A stretch of 64,000 bases of DNA from Sambucus nigra (taxonomy: Eukaryota > Streptophyta > Magnoliopsida > Dipsacales > Adoxaceae): positions 397,603,049 to 397,667,048 of the forward strand of contig OX422211.1 in NCBI GenBank assembly GCA_949130495.1, given 5' to 3'. This document shows, one piece after another, positions 12,501-24,650 of this stretch. Below the pieces are notes generated by a model. The model ran no database searches and was not told where the DNA came from. It saw only the letters and a list, made by a program, of their open reading frames with translations. A program made the position numbers and the translations under genes. Within the stretch, counting starts at the first letter, position 1. Each line of letters begins with the position of its first letter.

Positions 12501-14106
12501 CTACCAATTTGATATTCATTATCACCCCGGGAAGGCGAATGTGGTAGCAGATGCTTTGAGTAGAAAGCCGGATGGGGACTTAGCTGAGGTGTGGAAAGCT
12601 AAGTGGAAGGAACTCAGCCTGGAGGATGCTGGGGTGAGAGCATTCCTTTCTGTGATGACTGTTACTCCCACGATTATAGCAAAGATTGTGGAAGCACAGA
12701 AGAGAAATGAGGCTTGTCAAGACCATACACGCCAGTTGTTGTCTGAGGGAGCGGAGTCGTACTCCATTGGTTCTGAGGGTGGACTACACTTCCATGGAAG
12801 ACTTGTGGTTCCCGACGATGGGGATTTGAGACGTGCAGTTATGGCGGAATCCCACGGGTCCAAGTTCACGGTGCATCCAGGCGGGGACAAGATGTACCAA
12901 GATATGCGTCGTTTGTACTGGTGGGCAGGTATGAAGAGGGATATCTCAGAGTTTGTGTCTCAATGCACTACTTGTCAGTTGGTTAAGATTGACCACCAGC
13001 GACCGGCGGGTTTGTTGCAACCGCTCAAGATTCCCGTATGGAAATGGGAGAGCGTTTCGATGGACTTTGTTACGGGCTTGCCTAGATCGCAAAAGGGTCA
13101 TGATTCAATTTGGGTGATTGTCGACCGTTTGACCAAGTCGGCACACTTCTTACCTGTGCGCACCGATTATGATACCGCTCGTTATGCCCAGTTGTTCATT
13201 GAGGAGATCGTCAGACTCCACGGGGTACCTTTGAATATTATCTCCGACCGAGATAAAATATTCGTGTCCCACTTTTGGCAGAGTTTCCAGGGAGCTATGG
13301 GGACCGAGTTGAAGTTAAGCTCTTCCTATCATCCTCAAACAGACGGTCAGACCGAAAGGGTAAACCAGATGTTGGAGGATATGCTTCGTATGTGCATACT
13401 CGACTTTAAAGGCAGTTGGGAACAATATCTTCCGTTGGTTGAGTTTTCTTACAACAACTCATACCAATTTACCATTGGAATGGCACCCTATGAAGCTCTG
13501 TATGGCAGGCCTTGTAGATCGCCCGCTTGTTGGTTGGAAGTGGGTGATAATAAGTTCCTTGGACCTGAAATGATCCAAGACACTTCTTCGAAGATCGAGC
13601 TTATTCGAAATCGCATACGGGTAGCCCAAGATCGCCAAAAGAGTTATGCCAATGCGGGTAGGAGACATATGGAATCAGAGGTTGGAGACCAAGTGTTGGT
13701 GCGGGTGTCCCCGTTGAAGGGCATTAAGCGTTTTGGGAAGAAAGGAAAGCTTGCACCCCGCTTTGTTGGACCTTTCCCGGTAATTGCAAAGGTTGGTCCC
13801 GTAGCATACCAACTTGCCTTGCCGGAACCCTTACAACAAATCCATGATGTATTTCATGTCTCCTCCTTGAAGAAGTACAGAAGGTGTAAAGGTGCCCTTT
13901 GGCACATTCCTTTTGAAGGCATCGACTTGCAGCTCGATGTTTCTTATGAAGAACAACCGGTTGCTGTCCTTGAGTTTGGGGAGAGGAAGTTAAGATCTCG
14001 GGTGGTGCCTCTAGTGAGAGTCCATTGGAGTCATCATCATGCAAGCGAATCAACTTGGGAACGCGAGGATGAGATGCGGGAGAAATATCCACATCTTTTC
14101 TCATGA
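9517..14106 (+). pseudogene. Tek gag-pol polyprotein, broken by one stop codon
   Basis: A single frame starts at ATG 9517. Gag (about aa 70-250) precedes a CCHC knuckle [14 protein letters not shown] (about aa 352). The aspartic protease shows [12 protein letters not shown] (about aa 437). RT follows, with FIDDILVYS near aa 757, then RNase H (VFTDAS at about aa 903). TAA at 12280-12282 cuts the frame. It reopens in the same frame with the rest of RNase H (TDHKSLQYLF), the integrase zinc region (CTTCQ), the catalytic core (MDFVTGLP, ISDRD, and E in TERVNQ) and a chromodomain-like tail ending ATG-independent at 14106. Apart from this one nonsense codon the protein looks intact at about 1530 codons, normal for Tekay-type elements. 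The stop falls between RNase H motifs, so integrase would not be made without readthrough. No frameshift was seen. Confidence 0.93.
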
Positions 14107-14141
14107 GGTACGCCTGAATTTTGGGGGCAAAATTCCCTCAT

Positions 14142-14152
14142 AAGGGGGGGAG
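14142..14152 (+). promoter_or_regulatory. Tek polypurine tract
   Basis: AAGGGGGGGAG lies immediately before the 3' LTR start at 14155, the expected place for plus-strand priming. Confidence 0.85.
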
Positions 14153-14154
14153 TA

Positions 14155-16852
14155 TGTAATAACCCTCGCTTATGGGACCGTATTTTACATTAATTACTTA
14201 GTATAGTAATTAGAGACCAGTATTGGGTTATGATTTGAATATTGATTCAATGTAGAGAGTTTATATTTATTCTGAGTTAGCATACATATCATAATTATGG
14301 AAAATATTGCTATGTCATGCTTATTAATATCATCCGAATTTAAAATGATATTTGGCTTAATAATGAGACCGGAATCTAAATTGAATTTTAAAATGTCCAG
14401 ATGATAATTTGGAGGTTGCAGTCGATTCCGGAATGTGTGAAATAGTCAAATTATGTACCATATTGTATTTTGTAGTTTTGGGCATTTTTGACTGGTTGTG
14501 CCTTAATTATGCTATTGCGTATTATTTTATCGCACTTTTGATTAATTAAGTGGAGCATTTGGTCTTAAGTCACGACTTAAGCCTTTTTAGTCTTCTAATT
14601 TCCCCAAATCCCTTCCTAAACCTAAGAGAGAAAAGAGAAAGTAGAGAGAAAGCTTTGGATTGAGAGGGAGATTGCAACTACCCCAAGAAATCTGCATATT
14701 TGCTGAATCAAGGCAAGTTTTTACTTGCAAATTGTTGTCTTGAGATAGATGATTGTTGTGAAAATGGTATATTAATCCTAGTGTAGCAAACTTAGGGTTT
14801 TATTATGTGTTTTGGGTTTTGATTTATTCCCAAGATGATTCATGAGGTTTTAAGATGTTAGATAGCATCATTGGTGTCTTATAGTGTTGGTATATGAGTT
14901 TGGTTTGGAGAAGATTGAGTTTGGGTAGCAAATGGAGTCCAAGACTCCATAGCCAATTCTTGGCAAAATCGCAGGCCCGAATCGATTCGGCCCCCTGGGC
15001 GAATCGATTCGGCTAGGGGCAGTGCTCAGGTCTTGTTGACCGAATCGATTCGGCCTCCCATCCGAATCGATTCGGCAGTTATGCAGAAACCCAGATTTTC
15101 TGACCGAATCGATTCGGCCTTCCATCCGAATCGATTCGGCATTTATGCAGAACCTCAACTTTTCTGGCCGAATCGATTCGGCCAAGGGGGCGAACCGATT
15201 CGGTAGCCCTGCATTTTCCAACTTTTTCTTTTTCATTTGTAACCCCTTTTCTTTAGGATTTTTGGATTAGGGACCTTCTTAAATGAAGTAAACATAGGGT
15301 TTAGAGTTCTAGTTGAGTTGGGTCGACATCCTAGACTCGAAAGGGTTCATCTAGGATTCTTTCAAAGGGGAATTTAAAGTGATGTTTAGGCGTCACTTTT
15401 GTCGTATAGTTTTATATCGGTCTAGAAGATGTCAAGGTCAATTTTGGAGACTTTGGAATTCAAATTGAGTTACATTTTGATTTGAGGGTTTATATTAAAG
15501 CCTAAAAGAGGCCTTGGGGGATAACTTTGGAGTCTGAATTCTTTTTGAGGATGCTATGTCGGTACGAATTATACATAGTCCCGATTTAACTTACGCATTT
15601 ATTTAAAATGGGAAATTGTTAAGGTAAATGATAATTTTACTTAACCACGGCATGGGAATTAATGAAATAAAGGTTACACACCTCTCTAAATACCATCTTA
15701 AGGGAAGTCCGTGCGATAGGTGAATCCCCCTGGCTAATGAACGCAGGGTGGATATAGTCCTAGGCCATATGAGCGCTTATTCTATTTTTCTGCGATGGGT
15801 AGGAGATTTTTGGTGTGGTCTTGACTACCCCGCAGGCATATGGCCGCTTCCCGACGTTTTCGATAGGATCCCAGGTTGTCGTATGCTAGGCCCTGGAGGA
15901 TGATGGTTATTTAGGGGCGCGCCCAGTGGGGAAACCCGGATGGGCGGTCTTAGAATCGTATTATTTGTAATTATGACTATTCTAATTATCGAGTTGGACT
16001 CGACGGAACATTTATGCCATAAAGAGCAAACTTATGCTGCAAAGAGCATGTTATTGAGATCAGTGCCATATAAAGCACATGATGATAATCATATTCCCGA
16101 TAAAGAATGGAAACATGAAGATTGTTATTGAAATGTGATGAAAGATGATAAAGGCTCATAAGCACTTTTAATTCTGTTTATTATGAATCTCACTTTAAGT
16201 GGTCCTTCATCAGTTTTAGTCCCTTACATGACGTTCACATGTTAGACTATCATCCATGCTTAATTGTGCATCATTGTCATACCTGCCATCTATCCATTGA
16301 TCACATATACCCGGCCCTGACCGGTTTTCATTCTGTTGTATCTATATATATATGATCCGTTCAGGTGTTCCGCCGCACGGTCGCCAATAATGACCCTTCC
16401 TTCCTGTGGATTTTGAGGAGCCGTGACTTTGTGCGGGTTTCACGGGATTTTGTGTAGACGCCTCCTTTTATGTTTCTAGTTATGTTCAGTACATTCGGGC
16501 TGTTGCCCAAACTGTTGTAAATGTATAATGAATGTATTATGTAACACTTGGTACTCTATGTATGTTGTATGAATGGTATTGACCGAAGTTTTATTCGGTC
16601 CTTTGTATCTTTCGGGTTTTCTTACGTGCGCTTGTGGGGGTTTCCACCCTCTATTTCTATGATGGGTTGTTGAAAATGTTTTCCTTTTTATTTTAAATCA
16701 AAGTTTTGATAACCCGTCTTCTGGAATATAGAGTGGTTATTCCTTATACTTTGTATATTGTTGTGATGCTGAGAATGATATTTATCAATGATTTCCTATT
16801 TAATCGGGGTATAGGGCTGGCCACCCTTTATTCCGGATAGCGGGTTGTCACA
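14155..16852 (+). repeat. Tek 3' LTR
   Basis: Same length as the 5' LTR and about 99.5% identical by eye. It includes the palindrome array at 14978-15202, where the fifth copy ends ...ATTCGG instead of ...ATTCAG. It ends at 16852 and is followed by the TSD TGTTA. Confidence 0.95.
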
Positions 16853-16857
16853 TGTTA

Positions 16858-17607
16858 ATGATACTTAAATCAAATTTTCATTTTCCTCATATCCATGAAA
16901 GCTTCTTGATCACTCAAAAAATTTGCTTCATTCGGTAATATCACAAAGAAAGTGCAATAAGTCAAACATTATCTAAAATTTAGTGACATGGCCAAGGCAT
17001 GCATGAGATATCTAATATACTTTCGAATTTGGGAAGTTAATTTTAATCCCCATCTTAAATAAAAAAAAATACATTTAATTTAACACAATTTTTAAAGTAA
17101 TACTTGATCTTATATTTTGAAGGGGGTGGGGGATATTTTTAAAGATAAACATAGGGTCTTGGACCAAATACTATGTTTCATCATATGGAATTGTGTTACA
17201 AAATAATTTTAAGGATTTTTAGACTTGAGGATTGAGCTACAATTAACAACTAGTTACACATTTTTTAACCATAGGTACTTCTACATTTAAGAATAATTAA
17301 TGCTAACTCTTAAATAAGTATTTTTCATAAAGAGAAAAAGGAATGCCACAAATTATAGCAAGTAATGAAGTATCCAATTTTTAAAAAAACATAATTTTTT
17401 TATTCATTACTACTAGTACCTAAATGTTTGAGAATTTTATATAGCCAGTGAGGATTGATACTTCCCCCCATGTGTTGGATATCCCCTTCTCCTTCCAAAT
17501 TGAACTGGTAATTATGGCCATTTGAATAACTTGCAATGCTCATAAAATTTGCTTCATTTAACTATAAAAATGAAAGTACAATAAGTCGATTGATAGTATA
17601 AAATTAT
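16858..17607. other. AT-rich spacer, no gene seen
   Basis: No reading frame of note, RNA gene or structured repeat was found on either strand. There are poly-A and poly-T runs only. Confidence 0.6.
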
Positions 17608-17612
17608 TAACA

Positions 17613-17791
17613 TGTTGTAAAATAAAATGGACACGTAGAAAATTTAGAGAGAGGGAGTTTCTTCATTTCATTGGCATGTGAATAATGAAAGGGTATGACT
17701 CATATTTATATTACAAAATAACATATCCCAATAGACCCTTGAATCATTGTGGAATATTATTGGACATCTACTAAATACATATTATATAACA
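17613..17791 (-). repeat. 3' LTR of the minus-strand copia
   Basis: 179 bp. On the plus strand it begins TGTTGTAAAATAAAATGG and ends TATATAACA. It is directly followed by the reverse-complement PPT. Confidence 0.7.
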
Positions 17792-18274
17792 CTCCCCCTT
17801 GGATGTACACTATATCCATCATTCAATGATTGTTGCCTTATTAAAACCTTACTAAGGGAAACCCCACTGGAAAAAATCCAAAGTGAAAGAAAAAGAGTTC
17901 AACTTTTGTGATCACTGGAACAGTGTTAGATGCGCTTACTGTTTAACATTAAAACCTTTAACTGAAAAACTCAATGGGAAAATACCTAGTCAAAAGAAAA
18001 ATAGTACAATGCACACATGTCAAATATCATGTTCTTAGATTCTCCACCTGATCAAATGCTCCCCCTGATTGAATACTCCCCCTAATTATGACATTTCTCT
18101 GATGATTGAGTCGATGCATATCAGTCTCATATACAACCTTAAGCAACGTTTCTTTGATTTGGTGAATAGATTTGATGAGCTATTACTTCAATTTTATTTT
18201 TCTTCATAATCTCGACTACCATAAGACTTGAGTGAAGAGGGACGAACATGTCACTTTATCGTATCTATTTAGCT

Positions 18275-18487
18275 TCAATAAAATAAATCTTCTAGAGTTA
18301 TATGTTGCATAAATCTTCTTGAGATCATGTACATAGAAGAGTTGAAATGTGTGTTAGTCATATCTCCCTCAATGTAGCCTCTTTGAGTTGGATCAATACA
18401 AGTACCATTTCCTTCGTAAGTAATAGTAGGACTATATGTCATTTGAGGCAAGTCATAAGTGCTCTGATTGTCCTTTGTGAGGATCAT
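18275..18487 (-). pseudogene. Copia RNase H C-terminal remnant
   Basis: The minus-strand frame contains PTITYEGNGTCIDPTQRGYI followed by EGDMTNTH. This matches the end of plant copia RNase H, where an acidic residue, an Asn-x-x-Cys motif and GYIKGD-TKHI-like sequence are typical. It lies near the 3' LTR of the 17613-22765 element, where this domain belongs. The catalytic part is otherwise lost to stops and frameshifts. Confidence 0.6.
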
Positions 18488-21400
18488 GGAGATAATCCGT
18501 ATTTACATTACTAACTTGACGTGGATTGTTTGATTTAATATTACACCAATAAGTCCATGGGCGTATCATATAATGTCGATATTAGTCCATGATTTGCAAG
18601 TCAATGATAATCATTTCTTGCCAAGATATTGACTCTAACTATAATATTCGGTGTCATGCATTGTGTCATGTATAGAAATATACTAATAATGAAGAAGTAT
18701 GGTACTTTTGGACCATATAATATAATAACATGCACATATGGTACTTTGGAACCAAATTTATTTTTGCCATCCTCTTTACGATGATATGGATAATTTAATA
18801 TCCAAATACTGCAGACGATGGTTATAATAAAATTATATGCTTAATATATGTTAAAGCATTGCTGGACTTTTTAATTCATTTGACTAATGGCTATGAGTTT
18901 AATATAAATTGTGCTCGATATGTAGGCCAAAACAATAACTAGTTACCCCAAGGTAATTCATTTTTTAATTCCTTATTTGGATATTTTTCATTTCAATTTA
19001 TCTCTTAATGAGTACATATATTTAAGGATATTTTATAATGGAACATTTGCATATATGATTGTTTTCATACCCGTCCTTAGATATAGATTTACTAAAATAA
19101 TTGTACCTATATCCACATGGATTACCTGATGTATAATGAACGTCTTAGTGAATTTCAGTACATATTCCTTACCTTTTCTTCTGGTAAAGAAAATTCGTGT
19201 AGGATTTTTATACATATTATTTGTTTAAGTCCCGTATATATATATATAAAGTTACAATATTCACGAGTCTCATATAATATACTTCAAAAAACTCCTAAGC
19301 TAGTCACTTATCTGAAAAAGTATTTTTGTTCGTAACGAGATGGTATGTTCATATATAACCAATTTTTATTTCTTCGGGAAACCTTGGGACATAGATCATG
19401 CAATTTTTTTAGTTTTAACGCTTTACATTCTTATAAACACCCATTCATAACCTTTAGTGTTAACATCTTTTGGGGTTTTATTGCAGGTACAAATACACCA
19501 CGTGATGACATTCATTTATAATACGTGGATTTGTATTATCATTGCAATTTTATTTTTGTAGATACAACATATGAAATTATATCATCGATGACCATTTTAT
19601 GTGATCCCACTTTTTTCTTTTGTTTGTATAAAACATAGAGATCTCATTTAATATTAGGTACCTTTGCCAACTTGAGGTGCTTTATAGCCACTTCATGGAC
19701 TTGTGTCTTTTCATAAATAATGACCTCTTCTGAGGTTCTAGGGGAAGTGGATCTTTTTTTCATAACCTCTTCTAGAGCATTATGTGTAGCCTCTTGTAGA
19801 ATATTATTTGGGCATGATTTTATTTGGCCTCCACTACCAGGGAGTCAAGTAGTCGGGACCTATAGATTTTTCATGCTTCTGGCATGCAATAAAATTATTT
19901 GTTGTCGAGTTTATTTAGTCCTAATCAGACTATGATTTTTACAAGCACATTTGCATCTAGTCCATGTGACTACATCTCATTTGTTGTTGCAATATCATTA
20001 TTCAAATCATTTTTGCATTGACCAATATAGGGGATTAGATTAGGCAAAGTGGAAGTACTCCACAATAATTCTCGTCATTCTTCTGGAACGGATCATTTTT
20101 AAGGAACAATTTTTACTTTAAGTACATTTTATCCTCCCCCTAATGGCAGAAAGATTATATCACTAATAAAATTTTATAAAATGTATAATAATAACTAGAT
20201 GTGTCAATGGTTCAATAAGTACAGAGCTCCAGGCTCATTACAAAGTGAATTTATTATAACAATAAATATTATACAGTGTAACCTCGTGAATAATGAAATG
20301 AGGGTTTTGCTAGTGTAAGCTTTTGGCTTTCAACACTAGAAGTAATGACAAAAATACTTTTCATTACTTATTTATATAGGACCCATGTATTCTGATGCCC
20401 ATAAAACGAAGAGAATTTCTTCAATTGCTTTCATATAACTCATCACATATGAATGGGTGGGTACCACATAACAACAACATCATATAGGATCTTGTGGAGC
20501 TTTAGGTTCAATAATGGCTGAACCTTATACTATATTACATACCAAATTTGTAAAACTTTTTGTTTTAAGAATATTGAATTTTTTTAATTACAAATTTCAA
20601 TATAGATTGTGAAATACGTGTCGGTCCAAATATATATAAACAACGATAAGTAATGTTTTGGTCAAGAGTCTGGTGACCAAACTTAAACAAATCAAAGTAT
20701 TTAAAAAAAATCTCCCATCAAATAATTATCAAATATTTAAATAATGGGATGGATAACAAAAACTTTAAGTGTGGTAACAATGGATCTTTGAATCCTTATT
20801 GATCTCAAAAGAATTTCATATTTTAGGATATAAATCGCTTATGAAAATAATCCAAAGATATATAGGTCTAAAAATCATGCGTTTTGATGACTTTGTATCA
20901 TCACAAATAAAAATTTAATCATTATGCTTTAATAACAAAAAAACTTAATTATACGAATATCAAATCAAGATGAATATTTAGAGGAGGAAAATTTGAACAA
21001 TTAAAGTAGAGATCTTTAGATTCATAATTTAAGAATCAAAATTTCATATTCTTATCATATGTTACAGACTTTAGGATCGAAAATAAGAAACTTTAGGTTT
21101 CTAATATATAATAAGGGAAAAAAAGTTTAGGTTCTGCCAAAACATCGTGCTTAGCTTAAAATAGTTAAAAATCAGGTTCAATATTATTAATATCATTAAA
21201 TTCTCTACTTTTTTATATTAAACCTTCAGATTTGATTAGGCATAGAAATGTTAGCGAATTCTCCAAACAAGTGCCAATACTTTTATCAACTCTTACCAAT
21301 ATTAACCCAACCTCTTTATTATAAAAATACGGGGATTGATTTTTCACATTTTATACACATTTCCAAGACTCCAATGTATAGTAAATGATTGGGATGTGAA

Positions 21401-22588
21401 AAGAAATTAAAATTAAATACCATTTAAAGGACAATTTAATACTAAAAAAAGGTTTAGCGACAAAAGTTTAATGGTGAAATCATTAATAGGATAGTTAAAG
21501 GAACCTTTCATCACTAATAGAGTAGCTAAAAAAATTCACTTACTAAAGAAAATCCAAAGATAAGAAGTTGAAAAATATGTTTAAATATCTAATTTATTTT
21601 GAAATTAATCCCACAAAAATGAGATATTTGGAGCTTCAGGTCCAAATTATAAATAATTATTTGAGAACTTTCAAAATTCGTACCCCATGAATAATCAAAA
21701 CATTAAGTTTTGATTTATGGTATATTTTTGTCCGAGATTCCGGTCGAAATATTTTGAAAAACTATGAGAACTTGAGGCCTCATATTTTCAGAATTAATTA
21801 GGAAAAAATATAACCCATTTATAAATAATAATTTGTGAACTTCTACTGATAATAATGATAATGGATCTTCATATCACAAATATAATTGAGGGACTCTTCG
21901 TCTACTCCCATCTAATTATACAGTCAAAATTCCAGGCTTGATTGTGACTTTAACACTCTAGTCCAAAAATAATTTTGCAACTTCAGATCGAAAAAATAAA
22001 AAAAGTGTAATTTTCAAATCAAAATAATTATTGGGGAACTTCAGGTCTCAATTGTAAATAATTCGGGGCATTTGATATCCCCCCTTAGGGACTTTGAAGG
22101 CCCAACCCAATTACATTCATACTTAAAGTTTGGTAAGGAGTAAAAGTGTTTGGAACTTCAGGTACAAATAATAAATAGTAATTGAGAAGTTTTAGTCCTA
22201 ATTTTAAATGATTTGGGAACTTTGGGCCCCAAATTAAAATAATATATTGAAACTTCAGGTCCTAAATTTAAAATAGTAAAGATTTAACTTTAATTACAGA
22301 TGGAAATTTGGTTCTCAACTTTGAATGATAATCGAAAACTACGGGTCATTTTTTAGTTGTGAAACTTATCATGATAGTTGAAATATCAAAAAATTCGGAT
22401 GACAGTTGTATAAACCACCATTTTGCAACTCGAAACCAAGGAAAAAATGAATCCATCCATCTTACTAAAATGTGAGGCCTAGTAGATCTCATCTAGGATG
22501 AAAAACGTTGGTGGAATAAAGATAGTATGATTGGTGGGTAATTGCACTCGATACTGAAAACTATATATGAGCACTCATGCTGATAACA

Positions 22589-22765
22589 TGTTTAAATAAA
22601 GGGGACACACAAATAATTTAGAGGAAGAGAGTTTCTTCATTTCATTGATATGTGAATAATCATGGGGTATGACCCCTATTTACATTAAAAAATAAAGTAT
22701 CCTAATAGATCATTTAATAATTATAGAATATAAGTGGACATTCATTAAATACATATTTTATAACA
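22589..22765 (-). repeat. 5' LTR of the minus-strand copia
   Basis: 177 bp, homologous to 17613-17791 along its length, ending TATTTTATAACA. On the minus strand the adjoining bases (before 22589) give the PBS-like TTATCAGCATGAGTGC. Confidence 0.7.
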
Positions 22766-22987
22766 TGACAGAGTAACAAAAAATTTCCAAGACAATTATT
22801 TTATGTCCAGGAAATGTTTATATAACAATCTATTTTTCTTCCTCAACTTGATGTTTAGTGAATGGGAAGATACATAATTAAAAAAAAATTAAAAACGTTT
22901 ATAGTTTTCATGAAAAACATTTCTTATCAAAGCAATATTTTTGAACTTTTCATAAAAATAATATTTTTTTTAGACCTAAAAAGTTTT

Positions 22988-23190
22988 TGTCAAGAGATAG
23001 CCAGATTAGTTTCTATTTCTTGAGTTAGTGAGGACAGACTTACACGTGTGATTAGTTGTTAGAAAAATGATTAGTTAGTTATGTAGTTAGTTAGCAGACG
23101 CTTATATTAAAATACTCGGTACTGTTCTTCTACAATTAATGAAAACAAAATATTTCCAATTCCTTATTCTCTCTGATTATTGAAGTCCTA
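22988..23190 (+). repeat. Host copia 5' LTR
   Basis: Starts TGTCAAGAGATAG. It shares ACTTACACGTGT, the run of TTAGTTA repeats, and AATGAAAACAAAATAT with the 3' copy at 63164. About a quarter to a third of positions differ by eye, so the element is old. The 3' border is unclear and no PBS is left. Confidence 0.65.
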
Positions 23191-23196
23191 TTTTCA

Positions 23197-23672
23197 TGGC
23201 TCCTTTGTTTTATGCAAGAAACGTTAATCATAAGAATGGTTGGTTGTGAGCCTTCATATCATGTATGGAAAACGCTTGATGTGTACTTTGCATCTCAAAC
23301 CAAAGTTATGATTTCTCGACTTAAGACTCGTTTAAAGAATAATAAGAAAAGAAATTTATCTTTAAATGAATATCTGTTGAAAGTTAAATCTCTAGTTGAT
23401 CAACTAGCCTAAGTATGATATTGTTTGTCTAGTAAAGATCATATTGAATCCTTCTTTGTTGTATTTACTTCTTCATATAATACTTTTATTGTTTTTGGAA
23501 GTTCCATATCTAATTCCTACTCAGTTATCGACATTAAATATCCTTTGCATGCTAAAAAAGTAAAATAGAAAAGCATCTTCAAGAATTGGACTCGGTTATA
23601 ACTGGTGTTGTTAATATTTATACATAAAATCAACCACCACATGGAAAGTTCAATAACAACAAATATCCAAGG
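23197..23672 (+). pseudogene. Host copia Gag, N-terminal part
   Basis: Coding begins near ATG 23197. The frame around 23233-23410 reads VWKTLDVYFASQTKVMISRL, then LNEYLLKVKSLVDQLA, the typical copia Gag (UBN2/Retrotran_gag type) pattern in which W..L...F......R...L is followed by a Y-x-x-K-x-x-D-x-L motif. TAA follows at 23410, and decayed Gag continues to about 23672 (...PHGKFNNNKYP). It breaks there and resumes at about 30750. Confidence 0.65.
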
Positions 23673-24543
23673 ACGGAGCCAGAATTCTTAAGAGGGGTGG
23701 GCTGATATTTTTGTGTAAATATAATGATGGATGCGTACCATTGTTATTGTCATGCTATGCTATTTGGAGGTACATTTATGATTGTGAATTCATTCGAGCG
23801 ACCAAAATTAATATATGTAAAATTGAAAGTGATGCTAGCGCATCTGTATAATTACAGTCCATAAGTGAAAGCAAACTCGATGCGATTGAGATTAAAAAAT
23901 AACATTTTAATTACAAAACATAAATATCACTAAGTTGATATGATTAATAGTTGTATTTGTAAAATTTGTTAATGTATTTTTTCCCCGAGAAAACATAAAC
24001 GTGAGAAAAAAATATTGTCATTAATAATACAATGAAATTTCTCTACATAATTAGAAAAATATTTAATTTGTTGGAATTTTGTAGTAGTTTATTATTTTGA
24101 TCATTAAGGCCATTTTCTAATTGTCACGGTAAAATAAAATTTTCATCCCTTGGTGGGGCTTAATATATAGTAATAACTTAATGTATTTTTAAATAATATT
24201 TTCTAAACTTAATAATTACCATGATTTTTAGGAAACACTATAAATAAACTAATTTATATAATGCTATATTACAAAGTCCAAGTGTTTTGCAAGCAAAGTC
24301 TCTACTAATGCAAAACAAAAAAGTTTCCAAGTGTTTTGAAAGAAAAATCTCTACTAATGCAAAAGTAAAAAAGTTCACACACTCATGTAGGGAATTAAAA
24401 TGCGATCGTTGTCCTGTAAGTAAGACATTGTGTTCATTTCCACACTCACATGGGGAATTTAAAAGTCAGATGTCCAATAAATAAGAGAACACCATGTTAA
24501 TAAAATTATTTAACTATATGGTTTAACCTTCTTACCGAAGACT
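23673..24543. repeat. Insertion with GGACGGAGCCAG start and tandem duplications
   Basis: The stretch opens with GGACGGAGCCAGAATTC...AGGGGTGGGC, a short motif shared with the pieces at 51607-51825 and 52796-53052. No gene is seen. At 24279-24378 a unit of about 50 bases (AAGTGTTTTG...TCTCTACTAATGCAAAA) is duplicated. At 24375-24480 a second unit (CACACTCA-TG-GGGAATT...) is duplicated. The origin of the insertion is unknown. Confidence 0.45.
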
Positions 24544-24650
24544 ATTTTTTTTATAAGAAAATGAATAATTAACACAACCCCGCCTAAGGGGGCGGAATCC
24601 TGTATACATGGAGTATACAAAGCATAAAGAAAAGGCTCGGAGACAAAAAC

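Larger units (their letters stand above)
6638..16852 (+). mobile_element. Tek: full-length Ty3/gypsy chromovirus (Tekay-like)
   Basis: A complete insertion of 10,215 bp. LTRs are 6638-9335 and 14155-16852, both 2698 bp, starting TGTAATAACCC and ending GGGTTATCACA or GGGTTGTCACA. The 5-bp target duplication TGTTA is at 6633-6637 and 16853-16857. The PBS is at 9338 and the PPT at 14142. By eye I count about 14 differences between LTRs (about 0.5%), so it inserted recently. The domain order Gag, PR, RT, RNase H, INT with a chromodomain-like tail, plus long LTRs, fit the Tekay (Del) chromovirus lineage. It is not autonomous as it stands, because pol carries one stop. Confidence 0.95.
17613..22765 (-). 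mobile_element. Old copia-type LTR retrotransposon, minus strand
   Basis: Two short LTRs (17613-17791 and 22589-22765, about 75-80% alike by eye) bound the element. CTCCCCCTTGG right after the left LTR is a minus-strand polypurine tract. On the minus strand past the right LTR comes TTATCAGCATGAGTGC, a PBS form common in plant copia elements. The flanks TAACA (17608-17612) and TGACA (22766-22770) are a one-mismatch target duplication. The interior is AT-rich and heavily mutated. Only the RNase H tail at 18275-18487 is recognisable. Between about 20,600 and 22,350 the motif GAACTTCAGGTC recurs in variants. Confidence 0.7.

Noticed and set aside
14868..15236. 122-codon minus-strand frame in the Tek 3' LTR with repeated ESIR/NRF text
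   Set aside because: The repeats come from translating the palindrome array, and the 5' LTR copy does not keep the same frame cleanly.
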